Of a stretch of DNA of 64,000 nucleotides, positions 51,101 through 60,421 are shown one piece after another; within the stretch, counting starts at the first letter, position 1, and each line of letters begins with the position of its first letter. The stretch spans positions 124,802,568 through 124,866,567 of the forward strand of contig OZ020267.1 of NCBI GenBank assembly GCA_963971225.1, in the 5' to 3' direction. Position numbers and translations under genes: made by a program. Source of the DNA: Melieria omissa (Eukaryota > Arthropoda > Insecta > Diptera > Ulidiidae). Below the pieces are notes generated by a model, which made no database searches, was not told the DNA's origin, and worked only from the letters and a program-made list of their open reading frames with translations.

Positions 51101-54100
51101 AAAAAAAATTTGTTTGGTAAATTTTTTCAAATTTGCATCAAAATTTAGAAATTTCTTTTATTTTCAAAATTTAGAAGCATACAAATCCTCTTCCTAATCA
51201 TCACCACAAATCTAAACTAAGACACACATTGCTGCGTAAATTCGTTCCGACGCTAATTAATCGCTCGTTTTTGGATGCCACTGTGCGACAATGACGAAAG
51301 TGGATGCCAGGAGTGCGGCCGAGCGTTCGCAATTTGCCTGACTGAAAGCTGAACGCTTCGTGTTAATTGTCGTCAACACGTGTGGGCCGCCTGACGGGAA
51401 GTGACTTTAGCGCCGCACTACGCTTTTTCATATTAATTAACGCCACGCAGGTGTTGTAAAGTGAATTAAAAATGAAAACAACAAACAATAATAATAACAT
51501 TTCATGTTATTAGCACTTTAGCGCACGCACGCACACAGTCACACACACACACAAACTCATTTAAGTAAACAGACGCACACGCAGTCAGTGCGCACTTGAC
51601 TTGGCTTACGATGCGATTTTTTTTTTGCCAACAATGCAATTTTTCTATTTTAGTGCGGCACCTGTTGCCGAGCGCAGCACATTTGGTTGTTGTTGCTATG
51701 TTCGGCCAGCGCTGCGCTCCAGTTTCCCCATTCAGGCAGCACGTGTGGCGCTCGACTAGTGACACATGATTTCTACTTGCATTCACATTGTTCGTTTTCT
51801 CTTTGCTATTATTTTAATTTCTGTTTTCATATTATAATTATTATCATTTGTTGTTGTTGTTGTTGTTTTTGTAAAAAGAAACCTCTGCCCAGTGACAGCA
51901 TGTGATTGAATCGAGTGAAAAGCGGCTGGGCCGTGTCGGCACGAAGCGTTGCGTGCGCGATACGAAAATCTAAATAAACTAAATGAGTAAATAAATGATT
52001 TTCTGTTCAAACACTTGTGGGCCTTTTGTTGTTATTATTGTAGCTGCAATTACAGTTACACAGTAGGGAATTTGCCAGCATTTGTTTGCCGCAGCACAAA
52101 CAAATTAAAGTTCATCAGTCGGCGCAGTTGTTTAATTCGACACGTGAATGGAAATTATTTTGTCGAGAAATGCAACGATTTGTTTATTGTGTTGGCCAAT
52201 AATATTGCATGTACTATCACAGCTGCATTTAAGGGTGAAATGAAATCGCAAACAAATCGATTCGCCAGCATTGTGGCTAACGACGATACCAACTTCGCGT
52301 ATTTTTCGCGTATGCAAGTTTGCAGCTTCTGTGAGAAAAAGTACTCTGGTATAATTATTTTTATTTTATTATTAAAATTATTATCAATAAAAGTGATAAA
52401 AAAGTGTTTTCCGGTCACTTTCTTTAGAAGTAAAAATTGTATAATGGACGACAAGTCGAGAAAAAGCTTTCTGGTATAAATTTTTTTTAAATAAAAAAAA
52501 TATTTTTCCTTATTGTATTATTTAAATTACACTGCACAACACAAAAAAAATAACAAGGTTCTGACAACGGATTCTGGTAGAGGGGACCATTTAGGGAGAG
52601 ATTTTAGTACCAATTTTGAATAAGTACGAAATAAACACTTAAACACATTCTCAGTTTTGACTTAATTCTGGCGTTCAAGTTAATTTCTGAACTTTGATAT
52701 ATTCAGAGACATATAGTAAAATTTTATGACAAATATTTTTGTGGTACATTTTGTCCTTAAAAAGTCCTGTTTTACAGGACATTTTTGGCATGTTAGAAAA
52801 AAAGGGTCAAATTGACCCATAAAAATAGGAGCTACAAAGTTAAAATGCTCCAGAAAAATTTTCCTCGTAGTGTTTTACACCAAATTGCTGAACACATCAT
52901 ATACCTAAAATGTGTGGTTACATGGTTTTCGTATGCCGATTCACCATAAGAATGAGCAAAAAGGGGAAAACTTTGACCCCCCTAAAAAAAAATTCACACG
53001 TAAACTTTCAAAACGCCGACACACGTATATTTTTTTTTGCCCCCTCTACCAGAATCTGTTGTCAGAACCTTGTTATTTTAAAAAAAGTTTGATTTTGTTG
53101 TGCAGTGTTATTATCGACAAAAGCTACAAGTGTTTCCCGGTCACTGCCTTCAAGGGTAAAAATTGTATAATGGACGACAAGTCTCCCTGTCATCTTTTAT
53201 GCGAAGTAAGTCTACAAAAAGTAGTTATGAAAAGTTGTATGTATGATTGACGTGTATTGTACATGGATTGTTATAATTACTTGTTGTTACATTACTATTT
53301 TGCTTTAATAGGTGTATTTTTGTTCTTAGAACAGCAGTAAATAGTTAAAACTAGACACACTTACGACAGTAGGTTAGGTAAGGTAAGCTGGCTGGCCAAG
53401 TTGGCCACGCATAGACTACTACTACTACTACTAGTTAGGGCTCCTTAGTGTTGAATATTGTCGAAAACATTATCGGGGGGATGCTTTGGAACGTCTTCCA
53501 ACCCAGAAAAGAACGAGACCCCTAAGTACTTAAGTCGTAGTTTTGAGATAGCCGGACGGTAGTAATGAATGTGCTCCAGTGTTTTCTTAACATACGAACT
53601 TTGTCTGCATTTCCTGCGTTCATCCAACCAGTGACGCACACAAAGGGGTTTGGGGTTCAAGTCCCCAAATACAAAAATTACTGGTGCAAAATATGGTTTC
53701 GAATGGAATTGGGCACAAAAGTTGTACGCAAAATCACCCCAAACTGAAATCCTGTGTGCGCCACTGCATTCGACTCAGTGATTCCCATATTTCGTGCTTG
53801 AGCCGCTGCAAAGCAGTGCCCCGTCAGTCTTTAATTTTTTTAAATTTAATTTTAACTGTAAATTAACTCGTTCTTAGTGTGTGTAGGCCTATTGCTTTTC
53901 AAACACAAGCATTTAATTACTAAACTAAAAACATTTACATGAACTGACTCAGACCATTGTCAAATAACAACTTTGAATCAAAAATGGCTGGAATTGTGAG
54001 CGCTTTTGTTGACAAGTGGTGCAATCTTCCTCTTGAGGTCGAAAACTTTTCAGACCACCCTCGCAAATGAAAGAATTTTCCGAATTTTTTAAGTTTTTAC

Positions 54101-57100
54101 TTGTGCATGATGTTTTTTTAATGAACCGATGGACATAACTTTTGAAAGAACTTTTCCTTTCTGACACAAAAAATAAAAAATGTAGTTTGAGCTGAAAAAG
54201 TTTTCTTTTGCAGAACTCACAATTGAAGTTCGGGTTTATAAAAACGGGTTTTCATTTATTTTTCAACAAGTAAAACATAGTTTTTGCGAATAGTTGTAAT
54301 TTCTTATCAGATACAACGAAACTAAGGTACTAAAAGCTAAAGTAATAACACATTTAAAAAATCATACTTTTCGATTATTTCTTTTGTGATTATATGGAAA
54401 TTTTAACAATTAAAATTTAATGTCATTATATCACTGTGTTACCTCTGAAAACAAAATTCACAGTCCAATTTATGCCATTTCAATCCAATTACCAGTCTTC
54501 GCCTTGGCTTCGAATAATTTAGAAAACAACTTCTTTAAAACTCCAAAATCTTGACGAGTTTTAATGAATCGCTAAATCAGACATAAGTAGCTATGTTTAT
54601 ATGCAATGAAGGAATCATTATGCAATCGCATTACGTTTGAAGATTTTGTTGTGTACCTTCCTCTGATTCTCACCTTTGTACCTTTCTCTCTCTCTCAAAA
54701 AAACTATAACTGCCAACAATTTTTATATGAGTGAGGAATCAATATGTCTTTAGAATTTACAATTGGATCATGTTTGAAGGTAAAAACTATAACTGTCAAC
54801 AATTTTTACTAAGTTTTAAATGATCATACATAGCATAGCATACATAGGAATCAATATGTCTTTAGATTTTACATTGGATCATGTTTGAAGGTATTTCTGT
54901 GTAAATACCTCGGATTTTCATTAGAAAACTGTGACCGTCCACCATATTTATTGATATTTGCGAAGTATTAAGTTAACCTGCCTTGGATTATTGTAAAAGT
55001 AATTGTTGGCTTAAAAACCCCTTCATTGTAATTTAAATGTATATGATCAACCACATTTAGAAGCCAGAAGCTGTGTTTCAACTTTTTTTCAATATAAAGA
55101 TTTTAATCTTTATATTGAAAACAAGTTGAAACACAGCTTCTGGCTTCTAAATGTGGTTGATCATTGTAGCCATTAAAATGAAGACTTTAAAAATCAATTT
55201 TCATTTTATGGATATCATCATCATTCCAACTGATAGATATGGCATTAATCAGGCCTACGTACCACCCTGTACAGTTCTAGGCCACTTAGTTCCGCTTTCG
55301 GCCACCTAGTTGGTTCTTAACTCCAACTTAACCAGAGTTGTCCAACTGACGACCCGTGTTGACCGGCTGTCGACTGTCGTTGTTCCAAACCCCCGAGACA
55401 AACCGAGCGGTTTTTTTCTGCTGAGTAGTGGGCTCCACTTGATTTTCTTACTTGTAAAACTACCATCTTCTAGGCAGAGACTGTGGCCAAACATAGCCTA
55501 AACAAGGTATTTCAAAAGCGGTAGTAAGTCAGTTTAACCCATTCTGTATAAGTTTGAAGCGGACATGACTAAAATCAGAGCGCAATTCCAATCAAATTCT
55601 AATCAAAGTGCATTAGGATCTTTCAAGAACAAGAAATTTGTCGTACATACTTGAATGTGGTAAATGTTTGTCATTAAAGAGACCCATCCACTTACTTCTT
55701 GTGACCTTTGTAAATCTACAAATACCAATACCGCACAAACAACTGAAGAGACTACACAATTTATATCGTCAAATCATTAAATGTTGTTTCCTTCTGTTGA
55801 AAAAAAATTAGAATAAATTTGTTAATTCTTGTGATTTGATTGCGCTCAGTCACGCAATCAGCAGAATAAGCAAACCTAATCCCACACACACACATATGAC
55901 TGTGCATGTTTATTCACAGCCGAAAATGTGCCACTAATGTTAATGACAAAATATTGATTTTACGTCATCCTTTCGACTCGAAAATGCTACGAAGAAAATG
56001 TTAAAATTAATTATACACATCAATTGAAAGACGAACAGCATTTGTGCGTTCCAAAGGAAACTTAATCATCATACACACTGAAACTTAATCATCTTGTTGT
56101 GTGTTATGTGCATGACGGCATAGAAAAAATTGTCCATGATAATTTCCAAAAAACCAGGGTACGGAATCTTATACTAAGGTACGGTACCTAAGTGTTCTGT
56201 ACACAAACATTTTCCTTACAAGAAGGAATACTAGCGCTAGTTCGTTTTGTAGAGTTTGGGTTCGAATAACGATCGAGCAGATGACGAACACAAACGATAC
56301 GGAGGTGAACTGTGCTTCAAACACATTCACTTCCTAATAGTAATTGCGTACTTTCCGGTCGAAAAGAAACAACCAGAATACACTAAACAAATGGTAAGTT
56401 TCGTGTCCTTTTGACTGCATTAAACCAACAAATAGAAATACAAGCAAGTTTAAAATAATAATGAGATAATAAGCAAATTGCAACCAGGCTGCGGAAGACG
56501 AATACGCATTCATAAATAATGCACAGCTTAATTTAACTGTTGCATAAATTAAAAGCATTTCGAAAGAGCTGAACTTGGTTGTCTATTTTTAACGAATTGT
56601 GTGCGGTAATGACCTGAGTTGGCTGTTTAAAATTTCTGCCGAAAAGTACGCCACAACGCATAATTACAAATGTTAATGTTGTGGCCAAATTGTCTCAGTG
56701 GTTCGTGTATGGAATGGCATGTTTGAGGGTTGGATTTTGTATATTTTTGCCATAAATTAACAATCAACCCACTCGGGTACTTTTTGGCATTTCAAAATGG
56801 AAAAAGAAATTGCACACTAAAAACCAAACAGTCATAAATTAGAATTTTTTCAATCAACTTTTTCCCAAACTGCTTTAAAATTTTGATTCTTTTTTTCTTT
56901 AAATGGAAAGATTCTCTTTATCTGTTTTTATTTATGTTAATTGCGTTTCTTCTGAAGGATTCAAATTGTTTGCCTCTTTGGGAATTTTTAAACTTTTGAA
57001 TTGTGACTTTTTTGTATTCACTGTGCGACATATGAAGTTAGAAGTTTTGAAACCAATAGTCTTCTATCTGTAGACATTCGTTCTTTTTATGCATTCGGTC

Positions 57101-60100
57101 CCAAACCGTTACTGCAAACGCTAGAAGGACTTGAAAATCATGTTGCGAGTTTGATAATTTAATTGGAGTGTTGGCTCGAATTTCTATTTATCGGATAAGA
57201 GCATTAAGTTTGTTTTTTATAGCATACTTTGAGGCTTAATGGCTTTGCTCTAACCATTCTATTATCAAATGCATACAAGTCAAATTATTGTTGAATTGAA
57301 TTTATGAAAAAATTAAAGAAAGGAATGTCGTATATTTAAAACTACTGAGTTTCATACACGAAAGAATAGTTCAAAAAATGTTATACAACTAGTAATGTTT
57401 TGATACTAGTATACAAAATAAAGTTTCCTGCAATTTCTAAGTAAGTAGTTCATATCAACTGTCGAACTGGTATCATATGAAGTCAAGTTTTCGTCTGAAT
57501 TCAACCAAATCGGGGGGCAGCTACAAACAAAAACAAAAAGTAATTGAGTTTCAGTCAAATTCGACTGTCTAATCGGACCAAGCCAACTCTAAGTAACTAA
57601 ATAACAAAAAAATATATATATAAATAAATGAAAACAAAAAAAAATAAATAAATAAATAAATATTCCTCTGAGTAGTCTATGATGTCGCATATTATATCCT
57701 ACTAATACCTTAAGAAGTCAAGTCGACGGAACCAAGTCAAGTGACATCAAGTCAAAAAATAACCTGTGGCTCCACTCTAAACCTTTGTCGAACTTCTTTA
57801 AGAACTTCTTTTAAAAAAGACAGAGCAGCTAAGAACCATAATTCGTGCTCTAATGGTTCAATGACTGATAGGAACACATGTCAAAGAGCTATGACTGTTT
57901 TCTAACAATTTAATTTAGTTTAGTTAACCCTCAATCGCCCACTCTGAGTCCTGGGGACTCACTACGAACTTTAATAAGTTAGTACAAGTTGTGTTTTTAT
58001 GTTTCGGCGTCCATCTTTCGTATACCTTCGTACAGGGTTGCGCTGAACGCGAAGACGATCGAAAGTTAGCGCACTACAATTACAAGGGCGAGTTTTTGCA
58101 CGGAGTGAGTCCCAGGGACTCAGGGTGGTGTTTTGTGTTACAAAAATTGTACTTGTAAATTTTTTTAAAATCGTGTTAATTTAAGTTTAGGATGCCAAAA
58201 TGGCTGCGAAAAGTTGAAGAATTGAGAGTGTTAAGCTTTTGAGAAGTTTTGCTACTAACAATTTGCCTTAGTTGTGCCAAAAAAGGTATGTGAGGTATAT
58301 GCACAACATATGAAATTCAACCTACTGCACGTTTTCTTATTTTATATAATGAAGTATTACTTCAAGTTTTTTTTCTGAATAGTTATTTTGGTTTTAAGTT
58401 ATTTATGTAAAAAGAATTGCTTTTGTTAATTTATGTATATCTTTTATTTTTATAAAATGCTTAGTGTATGTTTTTTGGAGTATTTTTTTCTGTCAATTAA
58501 AAGGTCAATTTTTATTTGAGTTATGTAAAGATGTGGAATGAAATCTGTAGCAAGAGGTCTTAATGTAGCCTACAAAAAAATAAAAAACCACAAAAATGTA
58601 ATATGTGTTGCGTTATTTCGTAAATAAAAATTGTGAGTCCCGGGGACTCACGGTGGGTAGATACGTGACTTGAATAGGGGTGGGTGATTGAGGGTTAAGC
58701 AAACATCAGGTTTTATGCTCTTAGGAGAAAAACTGTTCAATTGGATAACTTCTTTCGAAAAACTACGCTTTCTAGATCTTACATGGGTTACATTTTTTTT
58801 CGAAAACCTAAAGGTTGCAGAAAATAGGAGTGTTCAAAGTTTACTTAGCTTAGGCAGAAGCTCAAACTGGTTTTATTGGTTAGAGGATCCCAGTCGGACT
58901 TTTTTGATATCTCTATTAGAGCAGCAACTTCTTGCTGTATGTGTAATTATCTACCTTTATGTATTACGTATTTATCTTCCTTTACTCATGACTATTGTTA
59001 TAATTTAAAAATTTTTTTAAGTAAATAGCACCTGGGCAAACAGTGGCCATATTTTTGTTACCAAACAATCGAAATGTAAATTACGTAATAATTTAAGTAC
59101 GAAAAACAAGAATACACATTTGCGTTAGTATCTTCCAATATTTAGACATCTTACTGCAACATTGAAGTACCTACTCGACAATCCTTGCAACATTTTAAGT
59201 AGGCTTCATGGTATTACGAAGTGGATGCTGCTCAAGAATATTTGCACATGTTTGAGGCTACTCGACTATGCTCAGCAACACGGTTGGACGTCCTGGAGAG
59301 TACTTGAGCATGCTTTTAACCCTTTTGACCGCAAAGTTGCCTGAGAGCAACTTCACCTATTTGTCATCGTATAGAAATAGCTGCGATGGATTTATGGGTT
59401 TAATTTAAGTAGGCGCCAACAAATGAATATTTTTAGACGTGATTTCAAAGAAAATTACAACGATTTTAGTGTTATCCCCAAAATAATTTATAATAATTTG
59501 CAGTGATATCAGGGAAAGTTTTTGTTCTAATTGAATTTTACGAATTGGGTGCGTTTGATCAAAACCTTATTTCTTTAATAATGGCTAAATAAAATCATAA
59601 AGTAATAATTTAGTATTTTTTCATAAAGTCTAATAGGTACGTGCTCGGATTTTTTGTCATACTGATCAATATCACAATTGTAATGTAGGTTGGTTGGTTG
59701 CAGTGGCTGCCTCTGTATGAGACTCACGTAGGCTTATATGGGCCCGACGTGATAACACAAATTCCACCCGTTTGTGAGTAAGTAATGCAAAAGTCACTCT
59801 AATTCCTATGTAAGTATTATTTTATAATTAGAACACTAGCAGTATTTATATAAATTTGTATCCTGATACCTCTTTTTTTTTAAGAGCTTTCGTGGGAATC
59901 TGTCTGTTAACAAACCACAGAGAACAGAGGACAAAGAAACACACAGATGGACATTGCTCAATCGATTCCTCTGTTAAACCTATTCATGCATCATCATGTC
60001 TATGTATTTGTTTGTGTTTCTGGACATAAAGAATTCCTGATCAAAGTGCAAGAATAAAACCCCAGCACCTTTGTGCAGGTCAAGAAATTGGGATAGTTTA

Positions 60101-60421
60101 ACCAAAAGTATTAAAAGTTGCAAAAATTTGGCAGTTCTTATTAGAAAAGTCATATTAAAAAGATATTATATATACAGTATTATATATATTGATAAAATAT
60201 TCCTATATAGACTCACCCAATATGACGCCCAACAGCACTCCGGACAGCGTGACCAGCAACATTAGATTCTCGCTCAACCACTTCCGAATGCCGGTGAATT
60301 CACGCGGCGCCTCGCTGCGTTCCGTAGTCTTCGGCGGCAGCTCGGTACCATTGACAGTTGTACTGCTTGGCGGACCCATCTTTGCAAAGAGATAATCTGA
60401 AAATTTTTCAGATTTTTCCAT
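42031..60421 (-). CDS. Eaat: Excitatory amino acid transporter (SLC1 family), six coding exons; probably Eaat2-type
   Basis: The product should be a plasma-membrane trimeric transporter that takes up glutamate/aspartate with Na+ and H+ in exchange for K+ (family knowledge). The joined frame runs 573 codons: 60421-60217, 45784-45451, 44702-44118, 43580-43251, 42623-42512, 42186-42031, all GT-AG with matching phases. Visible: cytosolic N-terminus 1-50, TM1 ~52-71, TM2 ~87-113, TM3 ~123-149, a loop with N-glycosylation sequons at N210 and N214, the TM5 proline 300 in MWLTPVG, HP1 around 371-385 (ALPITFRC), NMDGT at 408-412, HP2 ~442-468, and the TM8 signature with D482, D486, R489, N493 and D497. 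R489 aligns with the substrate-carboxylate arginine. HP1 lacks the usual serine run, HP2 reads SMSSASVPSAAL, and NMDGTAL is followed by F rather than Y, so this is a divergent EAAT. I lean to Eaat2 over Eaat1, but the paralogue is unproven. A single gene; no neighbour gene is seen. Confidence 0.93.
42512..42623 (-). CDS. Eaat: EAAT coding exon 5 (TM8 substrate-binding signature)
   Basis: Completes codon 485 and codes to residue 522, ending in phase 0 at the CAG of LYQ. The acceptor TTTACAG precedes 42623 and the donor GTAATG starts at 42511. Contains DRIRTTNNMLGD with the substrate-binding Arg489, Asn493 and Asp497, then the cytosolic AAVVEELSRKELM segment found after TM8 in EAATs. The exon is only 112 bases and was found from the family motif plus splice phase. 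Confidence 0.93.
42856..42909. mobile_element. 54-bp miniature hAT relic in EAAT intron 4
   Basis: Begins CAGTGATG and ends CATCACTG. Flanks GTCTAGAA (42848-42855) and GCCTAGAA (42910-42917) match at 7 of 8 positions, as expected for an 8-bp hAT target duplication. Extremely short, so probably a terminal remnant after internal deletion. Confidence 0.6.
42925..43045 (+). repeat. tRNA-derived SINE fragment in EAAT intron 4
   Basis: Contains an exact pol III B box (GGTTCGATTCC at about 42984-42994) preceded at the right distance by a weak A-box-like GGGCTCTGAGG. The downstream text (CCAAAT...GAAGGCT) resembles the same part of the SINE at 19.7 kb. A decayed tRNA pseudogene is the alternative. 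Confidence 0.45.
43251..43580 (-). CDS. Eaat: EAAT coding exon 4 (HP1, TM7, HP2)
   Basis: Codes the rest of codon 375 to two bases of codon 485. The acceptor CACCCGCAG precedes 43580 and the donor GTGAGT starts at 43250. Carries the transport core: ALPITFRC (HP1/TM7a), NMDGT (residues 408-412, Na+/substrate site) and the HP2 loop, ending AVDWF. Upstream frame sequence rich in Arg/Pro is intron 3, not coding; only the splice at 43580 keeps the family motif intact. Confidence 0.95.
44118..44702 (-). CDS. Eaat: EAAT coding exon 3 (glycosylated loop, TM4-TM6, start of HP1)
   Basis: Codes residues 180-374 plus two bases of codon 375. The acceptor is TTGTTGCAG just above 44702 and the donor GTAAGC starts at 44117. 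It holds the large extracellular loop with sequons N210-E-T and N214-D-T and an acidic/proline stretch near 221-239. TM segments follow, with MWLTPVGISSVIAGKI (P300 is equivalent to the TM5 proline of mammalian EAATs). The end, LTAFATAS, leads into the HP1 re-entrant loop. Confidence 0.95.
45196..45413. mobile_element. 218-bp non-autonomous hAT element in EAAT intron 2
   Basis: The ends are CAAGGGAGAGCAAC and GTTGCTCATCCCTG, imperfect 14-bp inverted repeats. Flanking 8-bp duplications are TTGTAACT (45188-45195) and ATGTAACT (45414-45421), 7 of 8 identical, which is the hAT signature. Subterminal GCGGGCCGC motifs repeat on both sides. There is no coding capacity. It ends 37 bases from the exon 2 donor. 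Confidence 0.8.
45451..45784 (-). CDS. Eaat: EAAT coding exon 2 (TM2-TM3)
   Basis: Codes residues 69-179 plus two bases of codon 180. The acceptor TTTTGCAG is at 45792-45785 and the donor AAG/GTGAGT at 45451/45450. Contains SYPGELFMRVLKLMILPLII, the conserved TM2 motif of the family, then TM3 ending in IHPGDP. The last residues (LLDLGR) continue into NVFPDN of exon 3. A small hAT element starts only 37 bases into the following intron. Confidence 0.95.
49900..50300. promoter_or_regulatory. GC-rich intronic island with G-run cluster
   Basis: Inside EAAT intron 1. Contains runs of 6 and 8 G near 50104-50120 plus GGGACGG, a possible G-quadruplex on the coding-opposite strand. Function is inferred only. 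Confidence 0.3.
50857..51150. repeat. ~155-bp tandem duplication in EAAT intron 1
   Basis: AATTCTAATTTAGAATATTT...TTCACAATGAATTCA is repeated as AATTATAATTTAAAATGTTT...TTCACAATGAATTAA about 155 bases later, with the order of all sub-blocks kept. A weaker third copy may start near 50700. Confidence 0.7.
51230..52010. promoter_or_regulatory. GC-rich intronic island
   Basis: Inside EAAT intron 1: CpG-rich with a CA microsatellite near 51540 and GTT repeats near 51850. Candidate enhancer by resemblance to the other islands. Confidence 0.3.
52328..53195. repeat. Tandem duplication split by a transposon
   Basis: Unit 1 (about 52330-52463) and unit 2 (about 52464-52529 joined to 53108-53192) share GAGAAAAAG, CTGGTATAA, ATTATTATC, GTGTTT(T/C)CCGGTCACT and AAAATTGTATAATGGACGAC then AAGTC. 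The 578-bp element at 52530-53107 sits inside unit 2. Both copies keep an open frame reading KCFPVT...KNCIMDDKS, but no protein family is recognised. Confidence 0.8.
52530..53107. mobile_element. 578-bp element with CACTGCACAACA termini
   Basis: Left end CACTGCACAACAC then GGTTCTGACAACGGATTCTG; right end CAGAATCTGTTGTCAGAACC then TTGTGCAGTG. Inverted repeats of about 55-65 bp. Flanked by TTA on both sides. It lacks a transposase. A longer relative starts at 62765. Confidence 0.88.
53370..53440 (-). repeat. Probable LINE 3' end fragment
   Basis: GTTAGGTAAGGTAAGCTGGC and GGCCACGCATAGACT resemble, in order, the 3' end of the RNase H-bearing fragment at 32.69 kb (minus). Confidence 0.4.
54698..54895. 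repeat. Imperfect tandem duplication
   Basis: AAAAACTATAACTG(C/T)CAACAATTTTTA...GGAATCAATATGTCTTTAGA...GGATCATGTTTGAAGGTA occurs twice. The second copy carries an extra CATAGCATAGCATACATA stretch. Confidence 0.85.
55044..55163. repeat. 120-bp near-perfect hairpin in EAAT intron 1
   Basis: Arms 55044-55102 and 55105-55163 pair at 58 of 59 positions around a 2-base centre. The single mismatch lies near the middle of the stem. Neither arm is a terminal repeat seen elsewhere in the window. Confidence 0.95.
57924..58698. mobile_element. 775-bp TTAA-flanked element
   Basis: Starts TTAACCCTCAATCGCCCAC and ends GTGGGTGATTGAGGGTTAA, inverted repeats with TTAA edges. A GAGTCC(Y)GGGGACTC-type palindrome occurs near each end (57947, 58635) and once inside (58107). 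No transposase seen. Confidence 0.88.
59316..59620. mobile_element. Second copy of the left arm of the 10.5 kb TTAA element
   Basis: TTAACCCTTTTGACCGCAAA...AGTTGCCTGAGAGCAACTTC and about 300 further bases match 10546-10860. No right terminus was found, so this copy is truncated or its right part is too decayed to see. Confidence 0.8.
59685..59780 (-). repeat. Probable LINE 3' end fragment
   Basis: GTAGGTTGGTTGGTTGCAG followed by GGCTGCC, TGAGACTCACGTAGGC and TATGGGCCCGACGTG resembles the minus-strand LINE 3' end at 32.69 kb. Confidence 0.35.
60217..60421 (-). CDS. Eaat: EAAT coding exon 1 (N-terminus and TM1)
   Basis: Codes residues 1-68 plus the first base of codon 69. The ATG at 60421-60419 lies in a good insect context (AACAATGG). 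The peptide has a Ser/Thr/Pro-rich cytosolic head, then a basic patch (IRKWLSENL) and TM1. The donor is GTGAGT at 60216-60211. The frame reaches a stop soon after if unspliced. Joining to exon 2 recreates the Gly codon of LGFSLRP, which is typical of the end of TM1 in EAATs. Confidence 0.9.

Larger units (their letters stand above)
45785..60216 (-). other. EAAT intron 1, 14.4 kb
   Basis: Bounded by GTGAGT at 60216 and TTTTGCAG ending at 45785. The parts 45785-49900 and 55170-57920 are AT-rich and show no gene or element I recognise. The remainder holds tandem duplications, transposon remnants, a long hairpin and two GC-rich islands (49.9-50.3 kb and 51.2-52.0 kb), which are candidate intronic enhancers. 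Confidence 0.8.

Noticed and set aside
58688..59008. 106-codon plus-strand frame with hydrophobic C-terminus
   Set aside because: Starts in the end of a TTAA element, AT-rich composition, no family resemblance, no supporting signals.
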